Shown: positions 26,501 to 35,020, counted from the first letter of the stretch. The stretch: 64,000 nt of DNA from Streptomyces sp. NBC_01306 (GCF_026340465.1 NZ_JAPEPC010000001.1:5771001-5835000), one strand, 5' to 3'. Notes: generated by a model from the sequence alone, not told the origin. Made by a program: numbers and translations.

Positions 26501-28150
26501 GTCTACCCGTGGGTCGCGAAGACCCGGCACTCGACGCCCGGCGTCGGCCTCATCTCGCCGCCGCCGCACCACGACATCTACTCCATCGAGGATCTCGCCC
26601 AGCTGATCCACGACCTCAAGAACGCCAACCCGGCGGCCCGCATCCACGTGAAGCTGGTCTCCGAGGTCGGTGTCGGCACGGTCGCCGCGGGCGTCTCCAA
26701 GGCGCACGCGGACGTCGTCCTCATCTCCGGACACGACGGCGGCACCGGCGCCTCCCCGCTCACCTCGCTGAAGCACGCGGGCGGCCCCTGGGAGCTCGGC
26801 CTCGCCGAAACCCAGCAGACGCTGCTGCTCAACGGTCTGCGGGACCGCATCGTCGTACAGACCGACGGCCAGCTGAAGACCGGCCGCGACGTCATCATCG
26901 CCGCGCTCCTCGGCGCCGAGGAGTTCGGTTTCGCGACCGCGCCGCTCGTCGTCTCCGGCTGCGTCATGATGCGCGTCTGCCACCTCGACACCTGCCCGGT
27001 CGGCATCGCCACCCAGAACCCGGTGCTGCGCGAGCGCTTCTCCGGCAAGGCCGAGTACATCGTGAACTTCTTCCGGTTCATCGCCGAAGAGGTCCGCGAA
27101 CTCCTCGCCGAGCTGGGCTTCCGTACCCTCGAAGAGGCCGTCGGCCACGCCGAGCTGCTCGACACCGAGCGGGCGGTCAACCACTGGAAGGCGCAGGGGC
27201 TCGACCTCAACCCGCTCTTCCACGTCCCGGAGCTGCCCGAGGGCGCGGCACGCCACCGCACCGCCGAGCAGGACCACGGCCTGGAGAAGGCGCTCGACAA
27301 CCAGCTGATCAAGCTGGCGGCCGACGCGCTGGCCGCCGACTCCGCCGAGGCCGCCCAGCCGGTCCGCGCGCAGGTCGCCATCCGGAACATCAACCGGACC
27401 GTCGGCACCATGCTCGGTCACGAGGTGACGAAGAAGTTCGGTGGCGCGGGCCTGCCCGACGACACCATCGACATCACCTTCACCGGCTCCGCGGGCCAGT
27501 CCTTCGGCGCCTTCGCCCCGCGCGGGGTCACCCTCCGGCTGGAGGGCGACGCCAACGACTACGTCGGCAAGGGCCTCTCCGGCGGCCGCATCGTCGTCCG
27601 CCCGGACCGCGGCGCCGAGCACCTCGCCGAGTACTCCACCATCGCGGGCAACACCATCGCCTACGGCGCGACCGGCGGCGAGCTGTTCCTGCGCGGCCGC
27701 ACCGGCGAGCGGTTCTGCGTCCGCAACTCCGGCGCGACGGTCGTCTCGGAAGGCGTGGGCGACCACGGCTGCGAGTACATGACCGGCGGGCACGCCGTGG
27801 TCATCGGCGAGACCGGCCGGAACTTCGCCGCCGGTATGTCGGGCGGTGTCGCGTACGTGATCGACCTCGACCCCGACAACGTCAACGCCGGAAACATCGG
27901 CGCGGTCGAGTCCGTCGACGACACCGACAAGCAGTGGCTGCACGACGTCGTGCGCCGCCACCAGGAGGAGACCGGCTCCACCGTGGCCGAGAAGCTGCTG
28001 GCCGACTGGGACACATCGGCGGCCCGCTTCAGCAAGATCATCCCGACCACCTACAAGGCAGTGCTCGCCGCCAAGGACGCCGCTGAGCTGGCAGGTCTCT
28101 CCGAGAACGAGACCACCGAGAAGATGATGGAGGCGGCGACCAATGGCTGA
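23573..28150 (+). CDS. gltB: Glutamate synthase (NADPH) large subunit
   Basis: GltB takes the amide of glutamine and makes glutamate from 2-oxoglutarate. It is 1525 residues, the standard size. Domains: N-terminal glutaminase whose mature nucleophile is C28 in DACGVGF (a 27-residue propeptide is removed); HNGEINTVKGNRNW; a central domain; an FMN-binding synthase domain with FSTGAMSYGSISKEAHETLA; the 3Fe-4S cysteines in CVMMRVCHLDTCPVGIA; and the C-terminal GXGXG helix domain (GGRIVVRP, GERFCVRNSGA). It overlaps gltD by eight bases. Confidence 0.98.
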   Translation: MRIHAWSPMEGRPAPQGLYDPSNEHDACGVGFVATLTGVASHELVEQALTVLRNLEHRGATGSEPDSGDGAGILLQVPDAFLREATGFELPEAGAYAVGIGFLPLDDSPAAVSRIETLAAEEGLTVLGWREVPVTPDLLGSGARATMPEFRQLFVADAPQGEDAPATGIALDRKAFVLRKRAEREAGVYFPSLSARTIVYKGMLTTGQLEPFFPDLSDRRFATAVALVHSRFSTNTFPSWPLAHPYRFVAHNGEINTVKGNRNWMKARESQLASDLFGPQKLDRIFPLCTPDASDSASFDEVLELLHLGGRSLPHSVLMMVPEAWENHESMDPARRAFYQYHATMMEPWDGPACVTFTDGTQVGAVLDRNGLRPGRYWVTDDGLVVLSSEVGVLDIDPAKVVRKGRLQPGRMFLVDTAEHRIIEDDEIKAGLAAEQPYEEWLESGEIELEDLPEREHIVHTHASVTRRQQTFGYTEEELRIILAPMARTSGEPLGSMGTDSPIAALSARPRLLFDYFTQLFAQVTNPPLDAIREELVTSLRSTLGPAGNILEPTAAACRSVTLPFPVIDNDELAKLIHINADGDMPGMKAATLAGLYRVGGGGDALAARLKDICDETDAAIEAGARLIVLSDRHSDAEHAPIPSLLLTSAVHHHLIRTKQRTQVGLLVEAGDVREVHHIALLIGYGAAAVNPYLAMESVEDLVRAGTFIEGLEPEQAIRNLIYALGKGVLKVMSKMGISTVASYRGAQVFEAVGLDQSFVDTYFNGTATKIGGAGLDVVATEVAARHAKAYPASGISASHRKLEIGGEYQWRREGEPHLFDPDTVFRLQHAARSGRYDIFKKYTDRVNEQSERLMTLRGLFGFASGRESIPLDEVEPASEIVKRFSTGAMSYGSISKEAHETLAIAMNQLGGKSNTGEGGEDADRLYDPARRSSIKQVASGRFGVTSEYLVNADDIQIKMAQGAKPGEGGQLPGHKVYPWVAKTRHSTPGVGLISPPPHHDIYSIEDLAQLIHDLKNANPAARIHVKLVSEVGVGTVAAGVSKAHADVVLISGHDGGTGASPLTSLKHAGGPWELGLAETQQTLLLNGLRDRIVVQTDGQLKTGRDVIIAALLGAEEFGFATAPLVVSGCVMMRVCHLDTCPVGIATQNPVLRERFSGKAEYIVNFFRFIAEEVRELLAELGFRTLEEAVGHAELLDTERAVNHWKAQGLDLNPLFHVPELPEGAARHRTAEQDHGLEKALDNQLIKLAADALAADSAEAAQPVRAQVAIRNINRTVGTMLGHEVTKKFGGAGLPDDTIDITFTGSAGQSFGAFAPRGVTLRLEGDANDYVGKGLSGGRIVVRPDRGAEHLAEYSTIAGNTIAYGATGGELFLRGRTGERFCVRNSGATVVSEGVGDHGCEYMTGGHAVVIGETGRNFAAGMSGGVAYVIDLDPDNVNAGNIGAVESVDDTDKQWLHDVVRRHQEETGSTVAEKLLADWDTSAARFSKIIPTTYKAVLAAKDAAELAGLSENETTEKMMEAATNG

Positions 28151-29621
28151 CCCCAAGGGCTTTCTGACAACGGACCGCGAGGTCGCGCAGACCCGCCCCG
28201 TCGATGAGCGGGTGAAGGACTGGAACGAGGTCTACGTTCCCGGATCCCTGCTGCCGATCATCAGCAAGCAGGCCGGCCGCTGCATGGACTGCGGTATCCC
28301 GTTCTGCCACAACGGCTGCCCGCTGGGGAACCTCATCCCCGAGTGGAACGACTACGCGTACCGCGAGGACTGGTCGGCGGCGTCCGAGCGGCTGCACGCC
28401 ACCAACAACTTCCCGGAGTTCACCGGACGCCTCTGCCCGGCGCCCTGCGAGTCGGCGTGTGTGCTCGGCATCAACCAGCCCGCCGTCACCATCAAGAACG
28501 TCGAGGTCTCGATCATCGACAAGGCGTGGGACAGCGGCGACGTCACCCCGCAGCCGCCCGAGCGGCTCTCCGGCAAGACGGTCGCGGTCATCGGCTCGGG
28601 ACCGGCAGGACTCGCCGCCGCCCAGCAGCTGACCCGCGCCGGGCACACGGTCGCCGTCTACGAGCGCGCGGACCGCATCGGGGGACTGCTCCGGTACGGC
28701 ATCCCCGCGTTCAAGATGGAGAAGTCCCACATCAACCGGCGCATCGAGCAGATGCGCGCGGAGGGCACCAAGTTCCGCACCGAGACGGAGATCGGCCGCG
28801 ACATCGACGCGGCGAAGCTCCGCCGCAGGTACGACGCGGTGGTCATCGCCGCCGGCGCGACGGTCTCCCGGGACCTGCCCGTACCGGGCCGTGAGCTGAA
28901 CGGCATCCACTTCGCCATGGAGTACCTGCCGCTCGCCAACAAGGTGCAGGAGGGCGACCTCACGGTGGCCCCGATCACCGCCGAGGGAAAGCACGTCGTG
29001 GTCATCGGCGGCGGCGACACCGGCGCCGACTGCGTGGGCACCGCCCACCGCCAGGGCGCCGCTTCGGTCACCCAGCTGGAGATCATGCCCCGGCCCGGCG
29101 ACGAGCGGAACGCCGGCCAGCCCTGGCCGACCTTCCCGATGCTCTACAAGGTCACCTCCGCGCACGAGGAGGGCGGCGAGCGCATCTACGCCGTGTCGAC
29201 CACGCACTTCGAGGGTTCCGAGCCCGAGGAGGGGGAGACGGTCGGAAACGTCAAGTACCTGCACCTCGTCGAGGTGGAGTTCAAGGACGGCAAGCTGGAG
29301 CAGCAGCCCGGCACCGAGCGCCGGATCCCCGCCGAGCTGGTCACCCTGGCCATGGGCTTCACCGGAACCGACCAGGCCAACGGTCTCGTCCAGCAGTTCG
29401 GCCTCGAACTCGACGCCCGCGGCAACATCGCCCGCGATGCCGACTACGCGACCAATGTGCCCGGCGTGTACGTTGCTGGGGACGCGGGCCGCGGCCAGTC
29501 GCTGATCGTCTGGGCGATCGCCGAGGGCCGCTCGGCGGCGCGCGGCGTGGACCGTTTCCTCACGGGCGCCAGCGAGCTGCACGCCCCGATCAAGCCGACG
29601 GACCGGGCACTGACGGTCTGA
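28143..29621 (+). CDS. gltD: Glutamate synthase small subunit
   Basis: GltD passes electrons from NADPH through FAD and two 4Fe-4S clusters to GltB. It is 492 residues. Seen: the cluster cysteines CMDCGIPFCHNGCPLGN (about residues 43-59) and CPAPCESACVLGIN (about 97-110); the FAD dinucleotide fold VAVIGSGPAGLAAAQQL; the NADPH fold VVVIGGGDTGADCVGT; and the C-terminal VPGVYVAGDAGRGQSLIVWAIAEGR. The ATG lies inside the end of gltB, so the two subunits are made together. Confidence 0.98.
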   Translation: MADPKGFLTTDREVAQTRPVDERVKDWNEVYVPGSLLPIISKQAGRCMDCGIPFCHNGCPLGNLIPEWNDYAYREDWSAASERLHATNNFPEFTGRLCPAPCESACVLGINQPAVTIKNVEVSIIDKAWDSGDVTPQPPERLSGKTVAVIGSGPAGLAAAQQLTRAGHTVAVYERADRIGGLLRYGIPAFKMEKSHINRRIEQMRAEGTKFRTETEIGRDIDAAKLRRRYDAVVIAAGATVSRDLPVPGRELNGIHFAMEYLPLANKVQEGDLTVAPITAEGKHVVVIGGGDTGADCVGTAHRQGAASVTQLEIMPRPGDERNAGQPWPTFPMLYKVTSAHEEGGERIYAVSTTHFEGSEPEEGETVGNVKYLHLVEVEFKDGKLEQQPGTERRIPAELVTLAMGFTGTDQANGLVQQFGLELDARGNIARDADYATNVPGVYVAGDAGRGQSLIVWAIAEGRSAARGVDRFLTGASELHAPIKPTDRALTV

Positions 29622-29830
29622 AGGACCCACCGATACGTCCCGCACAATGGGGTGCGGAACTGAACGCGGCGCCTGCCTTGTCCCCGACCGGACACTGGGT
29701 GGGCGCCGTGGCGCGTCCAGCAGCCAGCAGCGGCTCGCAGCGGCCTTCAGGAGGCGGCGGACGACGACACGGAGGGCGAGGGAGTGGACCAGCGCATGGA
29801 TCAGCGGGCCGGCCGGCGGGCGGTGCGGGC

Positions 29831-30424
29831 GTGACAGTACGGATACTGCGGGCCGGCGAGCGGGCCGCCGCGCCCTGGAAGAACGGCGGCGGGGTCACCC
29901 GCGAGATCGCCGCCGGGCCCGAGGGTGCCGGGATGGACACCTTCGCCTGGCGGGTGAGCCTGGCGGATGTCGGCGCCGACGGGCCGTTCTCCGTGTTCCC
30001 CGAGGTCACCAGGGTGCTGACGGTGGCGGACGGCGCGGGGATGGAGCTGACCGCCGGCGGGGTCCCGCTGCGGGCGGACGAGCGGTTCGTGCCGCACCGC
30101 TTCGCCGGAGACGTGGCGACGCACGGACGGCTGCTCGACGGCCCCGTCGTGAACTTCAACGTGATGTACCGCGAAGCGCTCACCGAGGCGCTCATCTCGG
30201 TCGTACGGGGCAGACTCACCGTCGCCGTCCCGCCGGGCGCCACCGTGCTGGTCGTCGCGCTGGACGGCGCCGCGGTCCTGGAGGACGCGGGCGCGGCCCT
30301 GGGACCCTACGACGCGGCGTTGGTGACCGGGGACTCACCGGGTGTGCTGCGGGCCGACGGCCACACGGCCCTCGTCACCCTGCGCAGCGTGGCGCGGGAC
30401 CGCAGCAGGGCGCGGAGCTCCTGA
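29831..30424 (+). CDS. HutD-family protein
   Basis: A 197-residue HutD/Ves-type cupin. HutD proteins often accompany histidine-utilisation genes, and their role is probably regulatory or dosage control. Seen: the family signature PWKNGGGVTREIA (about residues 15-27), WRVSLADVGADGPFSVFPEVTRVLTVADG and VVNFNVMYR. No other hut genes are nearby. The GTG at 29831 was chosen because the HutD fold begins just after it. About 150 more upstream bases are open but low in family character. Confidence 0.82.
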   Translation: MTVRILRAGERAAAPWKNGGGVTREIAAGPEGAGMDTFAWRVSLADVGADGPFSVFPEVTRVLTVADGAGMELTAGGVPLRADERFVPHRFAGDVATHGRLLDGPVVNFNVMYREALTEALISVVRGRLTVAVPPGATVLVVALDGAAVLEDAGAALGPYDAALVTGDSPGVLRADGHTALVTLRSVARDRSRARSS

Positions 30425-30464
30425 ATTCCCTTGCCCCACACGTGTGTTGAGGCATGATGCGATC

Positions 30465-30842
30465 ATGACTTCATTCGTACGCCATGTCACGGTCGACTGC
30501 GCCAACGCCTATGAACTCGGCAGCTTCTGGGCCAAGGTCCTCGACATTCCGCTCACGGACGAGGACAAGCCGGGTGACCCCGAGGCGCTGATCCAGGCCA
30601 CCGGTTTCGGGCTGCTCTTCATTCAGGTGCCCGAGCCCAAGCAGATCAAGAACCGCTTGCATCTGGACCTCCAGCCGACGGACCGCACCCGGGAGGAGGA
30701 GGTGGAGCGGCTGCTGGCACTCGGCGCCACGCTCGTCGAGGACCACCGCAGGCCCGACGGCCGGGGCTGGGCGACGATGGCCGACATCGAGGGCAACGAG
30801 TTCTGTGTCGAGCGGAGCACCGCCGAGCGGTCCAGGGGCTGA
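30465..30842 (+). CDS. VOC (glyoxalase-fold) protein
   Basis: A 125-residue single-repeat pair VOC protein. Seen: FVRHVTVDCANAYELGSFWAKVLDIPL at the N terminus, then RLHLDLQP and the C-terminal WATMADIEGNEFCVE, where H, E and similar residues form the usual metal positions. Substrate is unknown; such proteins include dioxygenases, epimerases and resistance factors. A CATGAT element ends six bases before the ATG, suggesting a leaderless transcript. Confidence 0.85.
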   Translation: MTSFVRHVTVDCANAYELGSFWAKVLDIPLTDEDKPGDPEALIQATGFGLLFIQVPEPKQIKNRLHLDLQPTDRTREEEVERLLALGATLVEDHRRPDGRGWATMADIEGNEFCVERSTAERSRG

Positions 30843-30893
30843 CCGGCCGCGTTCGGCGGGCGGTGGCCCGGCCGTCCGCGTCCGGTCGTCGGG

Positions 30894-31265
30894 TCAGTGG
30901 TGTACCAGGCAGAAGGGGTGCCCGGCGGGGTCCGCGTAGATACGCCAGCCCGGCGCGCTGTCGTCGAGCAGATGGGCGCCCGCGTCGAGCACCTCGACCT
31001 CCGCCCGGTCGAGGTCGGGCACGCTGAAGTCCAGATGGAACTGCTGGGGCCGGGTCGGGTCCGGCCAGGCCGGTGCGCGGTGGTTCTCGGCGCGCTGGAA
31101 GGCCAGGACCAGACCGGACGCGGTGTGCAGTGTGGACCAGTCGGAGCTGAGCGTCCAGCGGGGGTCGGGCCGGTCGACACTGCCGCCGAGGACCGACCGG
31201 TAGAACGCGGCCAGGTCTGCGGGGGCGGGGCAGTCCAGCACTATGCACTGCAATTCGGCGATCAT
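30894..31265 (-). CDS. VOC (glyoxalase-fold) protein
   Basis: A 123-residue protein of the same fold as its convergent neighbour: MIAELQCIVLDCPAPADLAAFYRSVLGG at the start, QFHLDFSVPDLDRAEVEVLDAGA in the middle and GWRIYADPAGHPFCLVHH at the end. ATG 31265 is preferred to a GTG 21 codons upstream because the fold begins there. The two VOC genes face each other across about 50 bases; sequence similarity is only fold-level, so they are not a recent duplication. Confidence 0.85.
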   Translation of the reverse strand: MIAELQCIVLDCPAPADLAAFYRSVLGGSVDRPDPRWTLSSDWSTLHTASGLVLAFQRAENHRAPAWPDPTRPQQFHLDFSVPDLDRAEVEVLDAGAHLLDDSAPGWRIYADPAGHPFCLVHH

Positions 31266-31740
31266 GCCCGGAATCCTAGGCTGCGGGCCGCCGCGTCCCG
31301 TACGGGGAGGGGGCGTCCCGGACACCACGGGCGCGGGTGAACGTCAATCGAACAGTGCGGGGACTCTCTCACCCTTCCGGTCCGTTTTCCGGGGCCCGTC
31401 CCGGCTTCCGCCGGCTTCCGGGGCGTTCCGGTGTGCGTGATCAACTGGTGTTACGGCCCAGGCGAGTTGACCGGCGGCCGGGTTCCGTACGGGGCGGAAC
31501 CACCGGTCGGAGGGGTGCGCGGAGATCATTCGGGTCCCGTTGGGTCCAGACATCCGGGCGACAAGCGTGCTAGGCTGACGTTGTTGCAGTTTTGGTACCC
31601 ATGAACTTTATGTGCGCCTGACGGGAATGCTCCGACAGGCGCATTATTGTTTTCCGGCTTTCTCCGGATGGGGTTCAATGCGGCGACGCGGAATTCGTAA
31701 AGTGCGAATTTCCGGCACTGCACCTGTTGAGGAGAATGTT
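31266..31740 (+). promoter_or_regulatory. Intergenic region with cold-shock gene leader
   Basis: No gene is seen in 475 bases. The left part likely holds the promoter of the minus-strand VOC gene. From about 31560 the sequence becomes A/T-rich: a TAGGCT -10-like element (31571-31576) would start a leader of roughly 160 bases before the cold-shock ATG. The leader contains an 8-bp hairpin (TGCGCCTG 31613-31620 with CAGGCGCA 31636-31643, inner CGG/CCG pairs) followed by TTATTGTTTT. This resembles an attenuator or cold-responsive RNA structure. The -35 element is unclear. Confidence 0.45.
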
Positions 31741-31944
31741 ATGGCCACCGGTACCGTGAAGTGGTTCAACTCGGAAAAGGGCTTCGGCTTCATCGAGCAG
31801 GACGGCGGCGGCGCCGACGTCTTCGCCCACTACTCGAACATCGCCACCCAGGGCTTCCGTGAGCTCCAGGAGGGCCAGAAGGTCTCCTTCGACGTCACGC
31901 AGGGCCAGAAGGGCCCGCAGGCGGAGAACATCGTCCCGGCCTAA
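31741..31944 (+). CDS. CspA-family cold-shock protein
   Basis: A 67-residue single cold-shock domain that binds single-stranded RNA/DNA and melts RNA structure. Seen: GTVKWFNSEKGFGFIEQD with RNP1 (KGFGFI) and DVFAHYSNI with RNP2; full length with no extensions. A strong GAGGAGAATGTT ribosome binding site precedes the ATG. The DEAD-box helicase gene follows after a strong hairpin; both act on RNA structure in the cold, so joint readthrough expression is plausible. Confidence 0.96.
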   Translation: MATGTVKWFNSEKGFGFIEQDGGGADVFAHYSNIATQGFRELQEGQKVSFDVTQGQKGPQAENIVPA

Positions 31945-31966
31945 TTGTCGGACGCGTACCTCGCTG

Positions 31967-32001
31967 ACCGGGGCCCGCACCTCCAAGGTGCGGGTCCCGG
32001 T
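31967..32001 (+). terminator. Terminator between csp and DEAD-box gene
   Basis: A 15-bp stem with one G-T pair (arm ACCGGGGCCCGCACC, five-base loop TCCAA) is followed by TTTGTGCTGT. It starts 22 bases after the cold-shock stop. Since the helicase gene begins only 38 bases later in the same direction, it may act as an attenuator allowing some readthrough. Confidence 0.8.
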
Positions 32002-32039
32002 TTGTGCTGTCCTACATCCGGCAGGAAGGCTTGAACCGC

Positions 32040-33605
32040 ATGACCCGCTCCGCTGAACGCCCGGCACGCCCCGCACGCACCAGTCCGCCGAGGGGCCGAG
32101 GCAAGGCCCCCGCAAAGTCTCCGGCCCGCAAGGCAGCTCCCAGGCCTGCCGAATTCACGCTGCCGGACACCATCACCCCCGCGCTGCCCGCCGTCGAGGC
32201 CTTCGCCGAGCTGGACATGCCCGCCGCACTCCTCAAGACCCTTGCGGCCCAGGGTGTGACCGACCCCTTCCCGATCCAGGCAGCCACCCTGCCGAACTCC
32301 CTCGCGGGCCGCGACCTGCTGGGCCGCGGCCGGACCGGCTCCGGCAAGACCCTGGCGTTCGGGCTGGCGATGCTGGCCCGTGTCGCGGGCCGCCGCGCCG
32401 AGCCGAAGGCGCCGCTGGCCCTCGTGCTGGTGCCCACCCGCGAGCTGGCGCAGCAGGTCACCGACGCGCTGACGCCGTACGCCACCTCGGTCCAGCTGCG
32501 GCTGACCACTGTCGTCGGCGGGATGTCGATCTCCAAGCAGTCCGGCGCGCTGCGACGTGGCGCCGAGGTGCTGGTCGCCACCCCGGGGCGGCTCAAGGAC
32601 CTCATCGAGCGCGGCGACTGCCGCCTCGACCAGGTCGGCATCACCGTGCTCGACGAGGCCGACCAGATGGCCGACATGGGGTTCATGCCGCAGGTCACCG
32701 CACTGCTCAAGCAGGTCGAGCCGGGCGGTCAGCGGATGCTGTTCTCGGCGACCCTGGACAAGAACATCGACCGGCTGGTCAAGATGTTCCTGACCGACCC
32801 GGTCGTGCACTCGGTGGACCCGTCGGCGGGCGCGGTGACCACGATGGACCACCACGTGCTCTATGTCGCCGACGAGACCGACAAGAAGGCCGTCACCACG
32901 CGCATCGCGGCACGCGACGGTCGGGTGATCCTCTTCCTGGACACCAAGCGGTCCGTCGACCGTCTGGTGAAGCGGCTGCTGGCCAGCGGCGTACGGGCGG
33001 GCGGGCTGCACGGCGGGCGCTCCCAGCCGCAGCGCAACCGCACCCTCGACCAGTTCAAGAACGGCCAGGTCACCGCGTTGGTCGCGACCAACGTCGCGGC
33101 GCGCGGCATCCACATCGACGACCTCGACCTGGTCGTGAACGTGGACCCGCCCACCGACCACAAGGACTACGTCCACCGCGGCGGGCGCACCGCGCGGGCG
33201 GGCGAGTCGGGCAGCGTCGTCACGCTCGTGCTCCCGGAGCAGAAGCGCGAGATGACCCGGCTGATGTCGGACGCGGGCATCACGCCCAGGACCGCCCGGG
33301 TCAGGTCCAGCGACGAGGAGCTCACCCGGATCACCGGGGCGCAGGAACCCTCGGGTGTGGCGATCGTGATCGACGTACCGCAGCAGGCCACCGCGCCGCA
33401 GCGGCGCTCCAGGCCCAGCAGGCCCGCGACCGGGGCAGCCGCCCCGGCCGGGCAGGGCCGTGGAGGACGCGGCCGCCGTGGTGGCCAGGGCCGTGGTGGT
33501 CAGGGCCAGGGCGGCGCCCAGGGCGGTCAGGGCCGTGGCGGCGCCGGCCGTGGTGGCGGCGGTCAGGGCCGTGGTGGCCAGGGCGGCCGCAGGGCCGCCG
33601 CCTGA
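32040..33605 (+). CDS. DEAD-box RNA helicase with RGG-rich tail
   Basis: A 521-residue ATP-dependent RNA helicase. Seen in order: Q motif (FPIQAATLPNSLAG), motif I GRTGSGKT, Ia PTRELAQQ, Ib TPGRL, II DEAD, III SAT, IV VILFLDTKRSVDRL, V ATNVAARGIHIDDLD and VI HRGGRTARAG. A basic leader of about 50 residues precedes the core. The last 70 residues are almost only Gly, Arg and Gln (RGG/GGQ repeats), typical of RNA-binding tails. ATG 32040 follows AGGAAGG; the longer open frame would start in the terminator. Confidence 0.95.
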   Translation: MTRSAERPARPARTSPPRGRGKAPAKSPARKAAPRPAEFTLPDTITPALPAVEAFAELDMPAALLKTLAAQGVTDPFPIQAATLPNSLAGRDLLGRGRTGSGKTLAFGLAMLARVAGRRAEPKAPLALVLVPTRELAQQVTDALTPYATSVQLRLTTVVGGMSISKQSGALRRGAEVLVATPGRLKDLIERGDCRLDQVGITVLDEADQMADMGFMPQVTALLKQVEPGGQRMLFSATLDKNIDRLVKMFLTDPVVHSVDPSAGAVTTMDHHVLYVADETDKKAVTTRIAARDGRVILFLDTKRSVDRLVKRLLASGVRAGGLHGGRSQPQRNRTLDQFKNGQVTALVATNVAARGIHIDDLDLVVNVDPPTDHKDYVHRGGRTARAGESGSVVTLVLPEQKREMTRLMSDAGITPRTARVRSSDEELTRITGAQEPSGVAIVIDVPQQATAPQRRSRPSRPATGAAAPAGQGRGGRGRRGGQGRGGQGQGGAQGGQGRGGAGRGGGGQGRGGQGGRRAAA

Positions 33606-33617
33606 CGGCAGTGTGAG

Positions 33618-33646
33618 GCCGGGCCCCTCCGCTCAGCGGGCCCGGT
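33618..33646. terminator. Bidirectional hairpin, helicase / oxidoreductase boundary
   Basis: CCGGGCCC (33619-33626) pairs with GGGCCCGG (33638-33645) across an 11-base loop. It lies between two convergent genes. Confidence 0.6.
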
Positions 33647-33647
33647 G

Positions 33648-34091
33648 TCAGCTCCGGGGGTGCAGGTCGACACGGACCGTCAGCAGCTCCGTCCCCATCG
33701 CCCGGACGACCGCCGCGTTCAGCGCGCGCAGCGGATGCCCCCGGGCGAGGGTGCGCTGCCGGGCGTACGGGTCGTCGCCGGGGAGCAGCTGGGCTGTCCC
33801 CGGCACCCAGACGGAGCGGCTCCCCGCACGGAGCCGGACCCGCACGTCAGGGCAGTCCCGGATGTTACGGACGTAACCGGCGTGCATGCCGTGTTCCGCG
33901 ACGATCCAGAACACCGTCCCCTCCCGGCCCTCGCCGACCGGGGTGGTGCAGATCTGTCCGGTGACCCGCCCGCGCGTCTCCAGCAGCGCGTAGCCGGGCG
34001 CGGCCCCGAGCCGCAGCAGCAGCCGGACCGGCGGGTTGATCAGATACCGCTGGAGCGGCCGCACCAGTGTGTGCTTGGTCTCCACGCGCAT
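33648..34091 (-). CDS. Deazaflavin (F420)-dependent nitroreductase-family protein
   Basis: A 147-residue protein of the DDN/F420H2-dependent reductase split-barrel family common in actinobacteria. Seen: LINPPVRLLLRLGAAPGYALLETRGRVTGQICTTPVG, matching the family region LETxGRxTGxxRxTPL, then FWIVAEHGMHAGYVRNI and the NPDVxV-like CPDVRVRL. Substrate unknown. ATG 34091 was chosen because the family fold begins a few residues later. It is separated from the next minus-strand gene by 38 bases and may share its transcript. Confidence 0.82.
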   Translation of the reverse strand: MRVETKHTLVRPLQRYLINPPVRLLLRLGAAPGYALLETRGRVTGQICTTPVGEGREGTVFWIVAEHGMHAGYVRNIRDCPDVRVRLRAGSRSVWVPGTAQLLPGDDPYARQRTLARGHPLRALNAAVVRAMGTELLTVRVDLHPRS

Positions 34092-34129
34092 GAAGGTGAC
34101 TCCCTCTCGCCGGATCGGCCGGACAGGCC

Positions 34130-35020
34130 CTAGGTGTCGCAGTCCAGGACGGTGCGGCAGAGCCCGCAGCGGGCCCGCACCCGGCCCCGGACCGGTACCC
34201 GTATCCGCTGATGGCAGGTCGGGCAGGCGAAACTGACGCGCAGTCCGTCCGCCGCCTCCTCGAAGGCGTACGGCATCCCCGGGGCGGAGCGGCCGCCGTG
34301 CTCCTGCGCGTACCTGCGGTGCTTCGCATAGGCACGCCGCCCGGCCCACCCCGCGGCGGTCAGCGGCGGGCGGCTGCTGTCCTGGCCGGCCCGGGCCCGC
34401 CCCTTCGTGTACGCCGTGTAGGCCTGCGGGCTGGTGAACCAGATCGACGGGTCCTCGTCGAAGAGCAGCGCCCGCTTGGCCAGGACGTAACCGAACTCCT
34501 CAGGGGTGAGATAGCCGAGCTTCTGGCTGGACACCTCGTCCTCCCGGAACGCGTCGAGCAGCAGCCAGCCCGCCCCGAGGTAGGTCGTCGCGGTGTCGGT
34601 GAGGATCTCGTTGTCCCGGGTCCCCGCGAAGCCGAGGCCGAGCCGGTGCAGCAGCACATGCATGACCTCATGGGCGAGAGCCGCCCCGATGTCGCCCCTG
34701 TGGGTACGGAAACGGTCATTGAGCTCGATGAAGTACTCCGGCCCCGCGGCCAGTTCGACCGCGGCCGCGTGCTCCATCTCGCGGAAGCTGACGATCATGC
34801 GGGCGTCCGGCAGCCGCAGCTGGTGGACCAGCGCACGGGCCACCCGCTGGGCGCCCAGATGCAGATCGTCCACGTCGGAGAACGCGACATCGACGGGTGC
34901 GACGCTCGGCGTGTAGCTGAGGACGCCGTCGTACGAGAGGCGCCTGTGCAGTGCCGTGATCGCCGCCTGCACTGTCTCCAGATGCGGAAATCCGTGTACG
35001 ACCGCGCTGTCGTCCGTCAC
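34130..35020 (-). CDS. Predicted HExxH metalloprotein with C-terminal zinc ribbon
   Basis: A 296-residue protein I do not recognise by name. A HEVMHVLLHRLGLGF segment (about residues 117-131) has the HExxH metallopeptidase motif, and TDTATTYLGAGWLLLDAF follows about 20 residues later with a possible third ligand. The C terminus has two CxxC pairs, CPTCHQ and CGLC, which look like a zinc ribbon. The middle contains YLTPEEFGYVLAKRALLF. No signal peptide or membrane helix is seen, so it should be cytoplasmic. It could be a peptidase or a DNA-linked regulator; the function is open. Confidence 0.75.
   Translation of the reverse strand: MTDDSAVVHGFPHLETVQAAITALHRRLSYDGVLSYTPSVAPVDVAFSDVDDLHLGAQRVARALVHQLRLPDARMIVSFREMEHAAAVELAAGPEYFIELNDRFRTHRGDIGAALAHEVMHVLLHRLGLGFAGTRDNEILTDTATTYLGAGWLLLDAFREDEVSSQKLGYLTPEEFGYVLAKRALLFDEDPSIWFTSPQAYTAYTKGRARAGQDSSRPPLTAAGWAGRRAYAKHRRYAQEHGGRSAPGMPYAFEEAADGLRVSFACPTCHQRIRVPVRGRVRARCGLCRTVLDCDT

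Noticed and set aside
23288..28156. A 1622-codon open frame antisense to gltB
   Set aside because: It mirrors gltB codon by codon in a G/C-rich genome; the translation is a low-complexity Gly/Ala/Arg/Val sequence with no domain. The gltB frame carries all catalytic motifs.
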